A stretch of DNA of 64,000 bases, from NCBI RefSeq assembly GCF_904061905.1, contig NZ_CAJFCI010000080.1, positions 1 through 64,000 of the forward strand, in the 5' to 3' direction. The notes under the pieces are model-generated. The model searched no databases, was not told the DNA's origin, and saw nothing but the letters and a program-made list of their open reading frames with translations. The position numbers and the translations under genes are program-made. Origin of the DNA: Zestomonas carbonaria (GTDB lineage Bacteria; Pseudomonadota; Gammaproteobacteria; Pseudomonadales; Pseudomonadaceae). Shown piece after piece: positions 34,501 to 42,584 of the stretch. Numbering within the stretch: the stretch's first letter is position 1; the number at the start of each line of letters is the position of its first letter.

Positions 34501-36363
34501 TTAAAAGGCGACGCTGAAGCTCAGGGCCACGAAGTCTCGGTCGACGTTGACGTTGTAGTTGCCGCCGAAGTAGTCGGTGTACGACAGGCTGGCGCTGTAG
34601 GTGTTGAGGTAGGTGGCGTCGATGCCGAGGCTGATGGCTTTTGAGCCTTCGTTGAAGCCGGGCTCCGGGCCATAGCCCTTGACGTCGTGAGACCAGGCGA
34701 GGCTGGGGTTGATCTGCACTCCGGGGATCAGGTTGCTGTACTCCCAGATGGCGCGGACACGGTAGCCCCAGGAGCTGCTGGTAACGTAGCCATCATCGGT
34801 ACAGTGCTGCGGTGCCTGGGCATTGGTGAGAGTGGTGCAGACGCTGTTGTCCGGGTATAGCCGGCCCTGGCCGTAGAGGGTACTGCGGCCGTAGCGTAGG
34901 CCTCCCTTGCCTTCCAGTCCGCCGACATAGGTCACACCGGCCTCGCCGATCAGGGTCAGGCGATCGGCCCCCATCACCTGGTCGAAGAAGTGTGTGGCGG
35001 TGACCTGTGCCTGAGTGACCTCCTTGCGCCGGTAGCCGTAGAGGTCGAGGTTGTTGGCGGCGGCCATTGCGCCCGAGGATACCACCGGCGTGATGGCTGG
35101 GATGCCGACGACGGAGGAAACCAGGTCGACCGGGTTGATCTGCACCGGCATGTTCGGCCGGTAGCTGATCTCGCCGGACAAGGTGGTGCCGGTGGGCAGA
35201 CCGGTGCTGAAGCTCAGGCCGTAGAGGCGGATGTCCTCGGGGTAAGCGGCGAAGTAGTTCGCGCTGCCAAGGCGGTAGGCCTGCACCAGCCCCTGGCCAT
35301 CGGCACTGCCGAGAAAGCCGGCGCAGCCCGGAGCGGGAATGCCCAGATTGGCGCAGAGCTGCGGAGCGAAGCCGAGATCCGTGGCATTTGGCCCGGTGGT
35401 GGTGCTGAAGTACGGTTGCCGGCTGTGGTAGTTGATGACGTAGCCGGCGAACTCGCTGTTCAGCTCCGGGGCGAACCAACGCAATGCCATACCCCACTGG
35501 CCGCTGTCGCGGGCGTCGCGGTCGCCGCTGCGGGGAACCTTGATGCCTTCGTTGGTGAGCTGGATGCCGAACGGGCTGAGCGCGGCCTGGGCGGCGGGGT
35601 TCTGGTCGAGCGCCGGCCCCGCGCGCAGGCCGTCGCAACCGTCGGCGATGACGTCGGTCTGGGAGAAGAAGGTGCCGCAGTTGTCGACGACCGTCTGATC
35701 CCATTCGAGCTGGTAGAAGCCTTCGACGGAGAGGTTATCGGTGAAGTTTTGCGAGAGGTAGAACATGTTCACCGGGATCAGCCCTTCCTTGATCTCCGAG
35801 CCCGGCCGGCGGAATGCAGCGACGTCCACTGGGTTGATGGCGTTGATGCCGCCGGGGATGAAGGTGCTCTCGCCCCAATTGACCACCTGCTTGCCGAGAC
35901 GCACGGTGCCCGGCAGCTCGCCGATCAGGTAGTTGTGGTAGATGAAGGCATCGAGCAGTTGCCGGCCCGCGGACTTGGCTCCCTCCTTGCGGTTATGGTC
36001 GTCAATGTCCTTGAACTCGCGGTGTTCGTCCCTCAGTTCGAAGTCGTACCAGTACTTGCCGCGCAGGAAAATGCCGGTATCACCGTACTTGAGTTCGAGG
36101 TCGTGGATACCCTTGAAGATCTTCGAGAAGGTCTTGCCCTGTTCGAAGTTGCGCCGGCCGTCGTCGCCGCTGCGGCCATTGAGCAGCTCCTGCTTGGGGT
36201 TGCGCAGCGCCCAACTGGCTCCGACCGAAAGGGTCGAGTCGAACTGACCTTCGATATCGCCGACCTTGAAGGTCACTGCCGATGCCGTCTGGATAGAGAG
36301 GGTCGTGAGGCTGATGGCAAGGGCAAGACGGGCTTGCCGCCATGGTGGTTGTCTACGGGTCAT
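34501..36363 (-). CDS. DUF1302 outer-membrane protein
   Basis: A 620-residue beta-barrel with a signal peptide (residues about 1-29) and a C-terminal strand ending in FSVAF, the aromatic terminus recognised by the BAM complex. Segments such as FLRGKYWYDFELRD and VRLGKQVVNWGESTFIPGGI are family signatures. DUF1302 proteins accompany DUF1329 proteins in catabolic clusters and are thought to admit hydrophobic substrates. An AACAACAA motif sits just before its AGAGG ribosome binding site, consistent with Crc/Hfq control. Confidence 0.87.
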   Translation of the reverse strand: MTRRQPPWRQARLALAISLTTLSIQTASAVTFKVGDIEGQFDSTLSVGASWALRNPKQELLNGRSGDDGRRNFEQGKTFSKIFKGIHDLELKYGDTGIFLRGKYWYDFELRDEHREFKDIDDHNRKEGAKSAGRQLLDAFIYHNYLIGELPGTVRLGKQVVNWGESTFIPGGINAINPVDVAAFRRPGSEIKEGLIPVNMFYLSQNFTDNLSVEGFYQLEWDQTVVDNCGTFFSQTDVIADGCDGLRAGPALDQNPAAQAALSPFGIQLTNEGIKVPRSGDRDARDSGQWGMALRWFAPELNSEFAGYVINYHSRQPYFSTTTGPNATDLGFAPQLCANLGIPAPGCAGFLGSADGQGLVQAYRLGSANYFAAYPEDIRLYGLSFSTGLPTGTTLSGEISYRPNMPVQINPVDLVSSVVGIPAITPVVSSGAMAAANNLDLYGYRRKEVTQAQVTATHFFDQVMGADRLTLIGEAGVTYVGGLEGKGGLRYGRSTLYGQGRLYPDNSVCTTLTNAQAPQHCTDDGYVTSSSWGYRVRAIWEYSNLIPGVQINPSLAWSHDVKGYGPEPGFNEGSKAISLGIDATYLNTYSASLSYTDYFGGNYNVNVDRDFVALSFSVAF

Positions 36364-36377
36364 TGCGTTACTACCTC

Positions 36378-36387
36378 TTGTTGTTGT
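36378..36387 (-). promoter_or_regulatory. Hfq/Crc catabolite-activity motif, DUF1302 gene
   Basis: On the minus strand ACAACAACAA lies directly ahead of AGAGG, 14 bases before the start codon. It contains AACAACAA, which fits the AANAANAA consensus bound by Hfq with Crc to block translation in Pseudomonas. Confidence 0.6.
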
Positions 36388-36490
36388 GGTGTGGTGCGTT
36401 ACGCGAGTCAGCGATTTCCAGGCATGACCGTGCCCATGGCCGGCGCCGGAGCGGCGGCCAGAAATAAGGCAGGGATGGAGCCGGAGAGGG

Positions 36491-37507
36491 TTAGAGTCGG
36501 ATGTCCATGGCGTCCTCCCCTAGCGTGATGACGCCCGAGAACCGCTCGGCCATGCCGCTTACGAACAGTCGACGGCTGACGAAGTCGGTTGGGCTGGGGA
36601 TCAGGTGCGTGAGCACCAGATGGCGGACGTTGGCTTTCTCGGCGAGTTGCGCCAGGGCGAGGGTGTCGGCGTGGTAGGAGAGCACCCGAGTGGCCTGTTC
36701 GGCGCGAGCGTGCTGGTCGGTGCGCTTGAAGGCCGCCGCCGCCATATTGATCAGGTGACTGTTGATGGCTTCGTGGACGACCAGATCGGCGTCCTGCATG
36801 GCAGGCAGATAGCGTTCAGTGACACGGGTGTCGCCGCTGATGAAGAGCTTCTTGCCCTGGTAGCGCAGGACGTAGCCATAGGCCGGATCAACCGGGTGAT
36901 GGTCGACGCGGTAGGCGTCGATGGTCACACCGTTCTGCTCGAACACCCGGGTGAATTCCTGGTCGGGAGCGATCCGAACTTCGTGGGGCTCGGCGAAGGC
37001 CAGCTCGGGCGAAGTTGCAGGCTGCTTGTGGGCACTGCGGAAACCCACATCGTTCTCGTAGGCCATTGCCAGGCCCTGAACGACCCGTTCGACGCCTGGT
37101 GGGCCGTAGACCTCGAATGGCTGTTGGCGACCGCTGTTCCAGGTATGGTTGATCAGCCCGCCCAGTCCGTTGAAGTGGTCGGAGTGCCAGTGGGTGATGA
37201 ATACGCGGGTCAGCGCCGTCAGCGGCACGTGGTTGTTTTCCACGTTGCGTAATGCATTTTCGCCGGCATCGAACAGGAACAGGAGACCGCCGGCAGCTAC
37301 CAGGGTACAGGCTTGCCCGCGTGGCGAGCCGGCTTGTGGCGAACCGGTACCACAGAGGATCACGCGGATGGTCGATAGATCCTGAACGAGCGAGTAGTCC
37401 GTCTGATCCTTTACCTTGGTGTCTATGAAGGCTTCCTGCAGGCGCTCGCAGCCGCCGAGAGAAAGGGCGAGCAGCGTGAGTGCTGCCAGTTTGGTCAGGG
37501 TTCGCAT
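36491..37507 (-). CDS. Metallo-beta-lactamase-fold lipoprotein hydrolase
   Basis: This 338-residue protein has a lipoprotein signal ending in the lipobox LGGC (Cys near 19), so it is exported and lipid-anchored. The MBL motif HWHSDHFNGLGG (about 102-113) and later ligands (SGDTRVT, about 217-223; LTHLIP, about 302-307) are present. It is nearest to the arylsulfatase/RNase Z-like branch. It may hydrolyse an ester or lactone precursor in the periplasm before uptake. It sits between the CoA ligase and DUF1302 genes with short spacing. An AACAACAA motif lies in its leader. Confidence 0.8.
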   Translation of the reverse strand: MRTLTKLAALTLLALSLGGCERLQEAFIDTKVKDQTDYSLVQDLSTIRVILCGTGSPQAGSPRGQACTLVAAGGLLFLFDAGENALRNVENNHVPLTALTRVFITHWHSDHFNGLGGLINHTWNSGRQQPFEVYGPPGVERVVQGLAMAYENDVGFRSAHKQPATSPELAFAEPHEVRIAPDQEFTRVFEQNGVTIDAYRVDHHPVDPAYGYVLRYQGKKLFISGDTRVTERYLPAMQDADLVVHEAINSHLINMAAAAFKRTDQHARAEQATRVLSYHADTLALAQLAEKANVRHLVLTHLIPSPTDFVSRRLFVSGMAERFSGVITLGEDAMDIRL

Positions 37508-37524
37508 AGGTATTCCTTCTTTTC

Positions 37525-37534
37525 TTGTTGTTGT
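37525..37534 (-). promoter_or_regulatory. Hfq/Crc catabolite-activity motif, MBL gene
   Basis: ACAACAACAA on the minus strand stands immediately before AAGAAAAGAAGGAA, the purine-rich ribosome binding region of the lipoprotein hydrolase gene. The A-rich run extends the potential Hfq distal-face site. Confidence 0.6.
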
Positions 37535-37550
37535 CGCTTGATATTGGCGT

Positions 37551-39452
37551 TCAATTCATCCAGTCGATCTGGAAGCTGTAGCGTCCAAGTGCCCGTCTCA
37601 GGGGCTCTTGCTGCAGGCCGGCGGCGATGCGTGCGACCAGTCCGCGGCGGGCGTCCTGGATCACTTCGACGGAGACGTCGGCGAGGCCGATTTCCGCGGC
37701 CTCCTGGCGCACCACTCGGGCTATCTCGCGCTGTTGCAGGGCCGGTTTGAAGATCTTGCCCACTGGCGTCACCGGCAGCGCGTCGAGGATCTCGATGCGC
37801 TTGGGTAGCGCTGCTCGTTCGCTGATGTGCTGGCTGGCGAAGCCGAGCAGCTCGGTTTCGTCCGTGCACTGTCCAGCGGTCAATTGCACGTAGGCCACCG
37901 GTACTTCGCCGGCGTGCGCATCAGGGCAGCCAACCGCTGCGACCAGCGCCACCGCCGGGTGCGCTTGCAGGGCTTCCTCGATCTGCTTCGGATCGATGTT
38001 GTGGCCGCCGCGGATGATCAGCTCCTTCTTGCGTCCGGTCAGCCAGAAGTAGCCTTGGGCGTCCTGGCGGCCGAGGTCGCCTGTGTTCAGCCAACGGCGG
38101 CCGTCTATGTCGATCCACACCCCGCGGTTGTGGCTGGCGTCCAGGTAGCCGGCGAACACGTTGGGGCCGTGGATGGCGATCACCCCAACCTCGTCGGGCT
38201 CGGCGTCGCGCAGGTACGCACCGTGGTCGTCGAGCATCACCGCGCGCATGTCCTGATAGGCCAGGCGCAGGCCGATCGAGCCGATCGGCCGCTCGCCGTC
38301 CGGTGGATTGATGGAGGATACGCAGGCACCCTCGGTTAGCCCGTAGCCCTCGAGAATGCGCACGCCGATGCGTTGTTCGAACTCGCGGAACAGTTCGACC
38401 GGCATCGGAGCCGCGCCACACAGCGCGTATTGCAGGCTGGACAGGTCGTGGCCGCCGACCGACTGCTGCAACAGCGCCGAATAGACGGTCGGCACGCCGG
38501 AGAAGAAGTTGACGCCGAAGTGCTCGACGATTGCCCAGAAGCTCGCGATCAGGCCGTCGCCGCGATAGCCCTGGGGCGTGCCGATGATCACCCGGTCGCC
38601 GTGAGTCCAGGGCATCAGTCCGGTGACCAGCTGGCCGTTGACGTGGAACAGCGGCAGGCCGCAGAAGATCACCTGGCCCGGCTCGCGTGGCTGCAGGTTG
38701 GCGGCCATCGCCCAGGCATTGAATACTTCCGAGCCGTGGCTGCGGATGGCGATCTTCGGCAGGCCGGTGGTGCCACCGGTGCAGAAGTACGAGGAGTGTT
38801 CCTCGGCGCGGATCTGCCGGCCGCTTTTCAGGTGCCCGCCAGGCTGGCGACGCATCAGCGCGCGCAGGTCGTGGATGCGTCGGCTGCGCCGGCGCGCCTT
38901 CTCGCGCCAGGCCATCCAGCGCAGAGCCTGACCGGCCAGGGTGCCGACGTAAGGTGCCATGTTGACCCAGACGATGTCGCGCACGCTGGGCAACTGCTCG
39001 AGCTGGCTGACCAGCTTCGGCCACAGGTCGACACCCGGCGTCGGTGCCAGGGTGACCACCAGTCTGGCGTTGGCGGCGCGCAGCAGCTCGCCGATCTGCG
39101 CCGCCTCGAGCAGCGGGTTGATGGCCATGACGATACCGGCCGCCTCGCCGCCCCAGATGGTGAAGTGGGTCTCCGGCAGGTTCGGCAGCAGGAACGCGAC
39201 CACGTCCTTCGGCCCTACGCCGAGGTCGTGGAAGGCATTTGCCGCGCGGGTAATGTCGGCCAGCAGCTCGGCGTAGCTCCAGTCGTGGGTGCGCTGGAAG
39301 TTCTTGGCGTCGAGGAAGAAGCTCAGCGCGGTGTCGTGCGCATGCTCCGCCGCACAGCGTTGCAAGGCGGCGTAGGTGCTCGCCGGCAGTTCGCGCTGCG
39401 ACAGCGAGATGCTTTCGATGGCCTGGATGTCGGCCAGGGACTTCACGGCCAT
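37551..39452 (-). CDS. Acyl-CoA ligase (AMP-binding family)
   Basis: This 633-residue ANL-superfamily enzyme activates a carboxylic acid to its CoA thioester via an adenylate. Motifs seen are the P-loop CTGGTTGLPK (residues about 243-252), the A5-type GYGLTEGA (about 383-390), the hinge TGDLGRQDAQGYFWLTGRKKE (split around 473-493) and the catalytic Lys in TPVGKIFKPAL (about 581-591). The ATG at 39452 overlaps the FAH-gene stop (TGATG), which fixes the start; an upstream in-frame ATG would overlap FAH extensively. An aromatic or ring-cleavage acid is the likely substrate. Confidence 0.88.
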   Translation of the reverse strand: MAVKSLADIQAIESISLSQRELPASTYAALQRCAAEHAHDTALSFFLDAKNFQRTHDWSYAELLADITRAANAFHDLGVGPKDVVAFLLPNLPETHFTIWGGEAAGIVMAINPLLEAAQIGELLRAANARLVVTLAPTPGVDLWPKLVSQLEQLPSVRDIVWVNMAPYVGTLAGQALRWMAWREKARRRSRRIHDLRALMRRQPGGHLKSGRQIRAEEHSSYFCTGGTTGLPKIAIRSHGSEVFNAWAMAANLQPREPGQVIFCGLPLFHVNGQLVTGLMPWTHGDRVIIGTPQGYRGDGLIASFWAIVEHFGVNFFSGVPTVYSALLQQSVGGHDLSSLQYALCGAAPMPVELFREFEQRIGVRILEGYGLTEGACVSSINPPDGERPIGSIGLRLAYQDMRAVMLDDHGAYLRDAEPDEVGVIAIHGPNVFAGYLDASHNRGVWIDIDGRRWLNTGDLGRQDAQGYFWLTGRKKELIIRGGHNIDPKQIEEALQAHPAVALVAAVGCPDAHAGEVPVAYVQLTAGQCTDETELLGFASQHISERAALPKRIEILDALPVTPVGKIFKPALQQREIARVVRQEAAEIGLADVSVEVIQDARRGLVARIAAGLQQEPLRRALGRYSFQIDWMN

Positions 39453-40534
39453 CAGACGTACTCCACTACGCGATTGCGTTGTACGCCGAGGTCGATCACA
39501 CCATCGCTGCTGCGGATGCTGGCCTCGACCAGGTCGCCGGCCTTGAGATACTGGCTGCGCCCGGCCTGAACCTTCATGAAAGCCTGCCACTTGACCCTCT
39601 CTGGCAGCAGGGCCGCAATGCGTTGTTTGGTGGGGGAAGGGATCGACAATGCGCAGCCGGCCGGGGTGCCGGTGGCGATCAGGTCGCCGGCGGCGAAGTC
39701 CTGCACGCCGGACAGCTCGCTGAGGGTCTCGGCCGGGCCGAATACCAGGTTGGCGGTGCTGTCGTTCTGGCGTACCTCGCCGTTCACCGTCAGGCGCAAT
39801 TGCAATTGCTTCAGGTAACCCATGTCCTGCGGGCCGAGCAGGCAGAGGAACGGCCCTACCGGGCCGAAGGTGCGGAAGCTCTTGCCCTTGTAGAACTGCA
39901 TCTGTGGGATCTGGATGTCGCGCGCCGAGTAGTCGTTGACGATTACCACGCCGGCGACGAACTCGTGCAGGGTGGCGTCGGTCACCGTGACCTTGCCGGC
40001 GATCTCACGGCGCAGTACCAGGCCGAGTTCGATCTCGTAGTCGAGGAAGCGCACTTGGCGCGGTTTGATCAGCTCGCTGTCAGCGGCGACGATGCAGCTC
40101 TGTGCCTTGGTAAAGATCATGTTGAAGTGCTTGGCGTCCGGATCCATGCCGGACTCGATCATGTGCTGGCGGTAGTTGGCACCCTGGCAGACGAACTGCT
40201 GGTTGCGTGTCACCGGCGACAACAGCTTGATCTCGGCCAGTGCCAGCTCACCGTCTGGCAGGGCGGCGAGCTCGTCCAGACGGGTGCCGGCGATCAGCTC
40301 ACCGGTGCTGGCGAACGTGCCGGGGATGGGTGTGATGCGCTCACCACGGATGACGCCCCACTGGCGCTCGTTCTGGTGTTCGAAGTGGACTACGTGGACG
40401 GGCATGGAAGCGACTCCTGGTACGACAGTGGCGTTTCTGGGTTGTTGTTCTGTGGCGTTCAGGGGCGGCAGCAACGCAGCGCCGGCCAGCACGGCACCAC
40501 TCTTCAGCAGGCTGCGGCGGCTCCAGCGGCGCAT
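39452..40534 (-). CDS. FAH-family hydrolase with Tat-like leader
   Basis: The 360-residue frame contains a fumarylacetoacetate hydrolase/hydratase fold: metal-binding EIELGLVL (about 167-174), NDYSARDIQ near 198-206, and GTPAGCALS near 294-302. These enzymes cleave or hydrate products of meta ring fission. The first 43 residues (RRSLLKSGAVLAGAALLPP) look exactly like a twin-arginine signal, unusual for this family. An internal ATG at 40405 has a good AGGAG and would yield the 317-residue cytosolic form. Both starts may be used. It lies ten bases after the dioxygenase stop. Confidence 0.85.
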   Translation of the reverse strand: MRRWSRRSLLKSGAVLAGAALLPPLNATEQQPRNATVVPGVASMPVHVVHFEHQNERQWGVIRGERITPIPGTFASTGELIAGTRLDELAALPDGELALAEIKLLSPVTRNQQFVCQGANYRQHMIESGMDPDAKHFNMIFTKAQSCIVAADSELIKPRQVRFLDYEIELGLVLRREIAGKVTVTDATLHEFVAGVVIVNDYSARDIQIPQMQFYKGKSFRTFGPVGPFLCLLGPQDMGYLKQLQLRLTVNGEVRQNDSTANLVFGPAETLSELSGVQDFAAGDLIATGTPAGCALSIPSPTKQRIAALLPERVKWQAFMKVQAGRSQYLKAGDLVEASIRSSDGVIDLGVQRNRVVEYV

Positions 40535-40544
40535 GGCTGCGGAT

Positions 40545-41636
40545 CTAGCCGAACATCCGCGCCAGCGTGACTAGCTTGCGCAGAGTCAGATCCGGGCTGC
40601 GGCGCAGGTTGTGCAACAAGGCGCGCATGGCGGCCAGGTTCATCACCGGCTTGGTGAAGCTCTTGGGCATGCGCTGCCCCCACTGGGCCATGGCCTCCGG
40701 GCTTACCGCGTGCAGTCCGGTTGGGTGCTCGGCGGTGAACAGATCGCCATCGCAGTAGTGCTCGTGCTTGTCGCCCCAGGGGTCCTGCCAGTAATCGAAG
40801 ATCTGGCTGCCAAGGATGTGCCGGCCGATGCCCCAGGCGTGCTTCCAGCCACGCTCGTGCAGCACCCGCTGGCCCATGCCGACGGCGTCGGCGTCGACCA
40901 CCTCGTAGGCACTATGGCTGTAGGTGGCCATGAAGCCCTGGGCGATCGCTAGGGTGTGGTGGTCGGCCGGGGTATCGCCGAGATCCAAGCGCATGAAAGT
41001 CACCGCCGGCGAGCCGTCCGGCAGCACCTGCACGTCACTGGGGATGAAGCCGAAATGCTCGGTGTACCAGGCGCAGGTGGCCTGGTAATCGGCCACTTCG
41101 AGCACTACGTGACCGAGCTTGATGATCTCCGGTGGGGCGATCGGCGGGCGCTGGGTAGCGTTGATGCGCGGCACCTCGTCGACCACGTTGAGTGGCAGCG
41201 GTGCGCGGTGCGGTATGGCCGGCGAAGGTTGCTGGCCGTGGATCGCCTCGATCAGGAAACCGGACGGATCGGTGAGCCGCACGCACTCGCCACCGCCGGG
41301 CGTGACCAGCGACTCGATGGCCGAGGCACCGGGCAGACGGGCGATGTGCTCGAGGTCGGCGCGCGAGGCCAGGGCCAGACCGAAGCCGACGAAGCGCGCC
41401 TTGTTCGCCTGGCGGATCCGGTAGCAGTAGGGGGCCGGCCCGGTGCCGCGCAGGTACAGGCAGTCGTCGTCGCGACGAGCCAGGCGCAGACCGAAGTCGG
41501 TGAGGAAATGTGCGGCCTTGTCGAGATCCGGGCGCTCGAAGATCAGGTGGGCCAGCGCCTGGGCCTTGACCGTGGGCTGTGGATGCCGCGCTGGCTGGGC
41601 GGTATCGAGCGTGGGCTGTGAGTAGTGTTGCGTCAT
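40545..41636 (-). CDS. Extradiol (VOC-family) ring-cleavage dioxygenase
   Basis: This 363-residue type I extradiol dioxygenase has two tandem VOC modules. Candidate Fe(II) ligands in the C-terminal module are H176 (LGHVVLE), H226 or H227 (ADHHTLA) and E292 (GDKHEHY), with H241 and the signature from GIGRHILGSQIFDYW to CDGD present. It cleaves a catechol next to a hydroxyl (meta cleavage). The N-terminal module lacks the ligands, as usual. It heads the leftward genes FAH, ligase, MBL, DUF1302 and DUF1329. AACAACAA overlaps its start codon. Confidence 0.88.
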   Translation of the reverse strand: MTQHYSQPTLDTAQPARHPQPTVKAQALAHLIFERPDLDKAAHFLTDFGLRLARRDDDCLYLRGTGPAPYCYRIRQANKARFVGFGLALASRADLEHIARLPGASAIESLVTPGGGECVRLTDPSGFLIEAIHGQQPSPAIPHRAPLPLNVVDEVPRINATQRPPIAPPEIIKLGHVVLEVADYQATCAWYTEHFGFIPSDVQVLPDGSPAVTFMRLDLGDTPADHHTLAIAQGFMATYSHSAYEVVDADAVGMGQRVLHERGWKHAWGIGRHILGSQIFDYWQDPWGDKHEHYCDGDLFTAEHPTGLHAVSPEAMAQWGQRMPKSFTKPVMNLAAMRALLHNLRRSPDLTLRKLVTLARMFG

Positions 41637-41646
41637 TGTTGTTGTT
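41636..41646 (-). promoter_or_regulatory. Hfq/Crc catabolite-activity motif, dioxygenase gene
   Basis: AACAACAACAA runs directly into the ATG of the dioxygenase, right after GGAG. Hfq bound here would cover the initiation site. A hairpin (CGACCCC/GGGGTCG, 41680-41700) lies further upstream in the 83-base spacer. Confidence 0.6.
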
Positions 41647-41719
41647 CTCCGTGGCTTTTTTCGGGCAAAGCCGAACCCTCGACCCCGTCAGGTGGGGTCG
41701 TTGGGTGTCTTGTCGGCGG

Positions 41720-42334
41720 TCAGTTCAACGCGGGGAGCGGCGGCAGTTCACTGGTCGCTAACCGACGCGCGTCCTCTTCCGTCAGGCCGAGCGAGCGCAG
41801 TACCAGTTCGGCGGTGTCGCTACCCGCTTCGCGCCAGGTCTTCAGCCCTTCGATGACCAGGAACATGGCACCGAGCGTGGCGCTGGCAACCAGCGAGATC
41901 ACCGTCACCAGTTGCTCCTGGCGGAAGTTGTAGCGACCGACCTTCAGGCCGTTCAGCAGATCAGTGGTCGCCTGGCTGTAGAACATCTCGCGCAGCGCGG
42001 CATCGCTCATGGCGAAGCGGCTGAGGAAGATGCCCCACTGAAGCTCCTCGTGCGTACGGCGGATAAAGAAGCGAATGCCATTGGCCAGGCGCGCGGCCGG
42101 GTCTTCCAGGTCGGCGAAGCTCTTGCTGACGCGCAGGTGCATTTCCTTGCTCAACTGGCTGGCGACTTGCCGGAACAACTGCTCCATGCTCTCGACGTTG
42201 TTGTAGATGGTGCCGCGTGCCACGCCGGCCTCCTGGGCCAGGTCGCTGATGTTGACCTGGTTGACGCCCTTCTCGGCGAACAGGCGTAGCGCGGCCTGGT
42301 GGATGCGGCGTTGCACGGGGTTGAGGGCTTCCAT
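41720..42334 (-). CDS. TetR-family regulator of the catabolic island (first)
   Basis: A 204-residue repressor-type protein. The N-terminal HTH (residues about 10-50; RIHQAALRLFAEKGVNQVNI, then ISDLAQEAGVARGTIYNNV) is followed by an all-helical ligand-binding domain. ATG 42334 has GGAGAC upstream; the longer frame to 42526 covers the operators and is not protein-like. It is divergent from the amidohydrolase operon, and two identical-arm palindromes lie between, so autoregulation and control of both directions are likely. The ligand is probably the aromatic substrate or an intermediate. Confidence 0.88.
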   Translation of the reverse strand: MEALNPVQRRIHQAALRLFAEKGVNQVNISDLAQEAGVARGTIYNNVESMEQLFRQVASQLSKEMHLRVSKSFADLEDPAARLANGIRFFIRRTHEELQWGIFLSRFAMSDAALREMFYSQATTDLLNGLKVGRYNFRQEQLVTVISLVASATLGAMFLVIEGLKTWREAGSDTAELVLRSLGLTEEDARRLATSELPPLPALN

Positions 42335-42367
42335 GGGGACTGTCTCCAGAATCGAACCTGAATCAAT

Positions 42368-42535
42368 TGAACACTCATGTTCAGTTGTGGTCAATAGAAT
42401 TTTTCCGGAGATAGCGGGTGTGGCTCTTTGATCTTGGCGTGACCAGCTGTTTTCATAGGTTTTGGCGTATCGTCGGAATATCCTTTGCTGGATTGAAGGT
42501 GTGTTTTGATTGACTGTTTTGAACATTGATGTTCA
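42368..42535. promoter_or_regulatory. Two TGAACA-N4-TGTTCA palindromes, probable TetR operators
   Basis: TGAACA-CTCA-TGTTCA at 42368-42383 and TGAACA-TTGA-TGTTCA at 42520-42535 are 16-base palindromes with identical arms. One sits 34 bases before the TetR start, the other 49 bases before the amidohydrolase start. A single half-site (TGAACATT) recurs near 48440 in the monooxygenase/LysR spacer. The paired placement in a divergent region is strong evidence for TetR binding. Confidence 0.75.
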
Positions 42536-42576
42536 TTATTGCTTCGCGCTGCCCTGTTATTTGACGCACGAGGCAT

Positions 42577-42584
42577 AACAACAA
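42577..42584 (+). promoter_or_regulatory. Hfq/Crc catabolite-activity motif, amidohydrolase 1
   Basis: AACAACAA at 42577-42584 ends in the A of the ATG start codon and follows GAGG. It matches the AANAANAA consensus and would block initiation when bound by Hfq-Crc. Confidence 0.6.

Noticed and set aside
39453..39590. N-terminal extension of the acyl-CoA ligase
   Set aside because: It would overlap the FAH gene for 138 bases; the TGATG junction at 39452 gives the family N-terminus.
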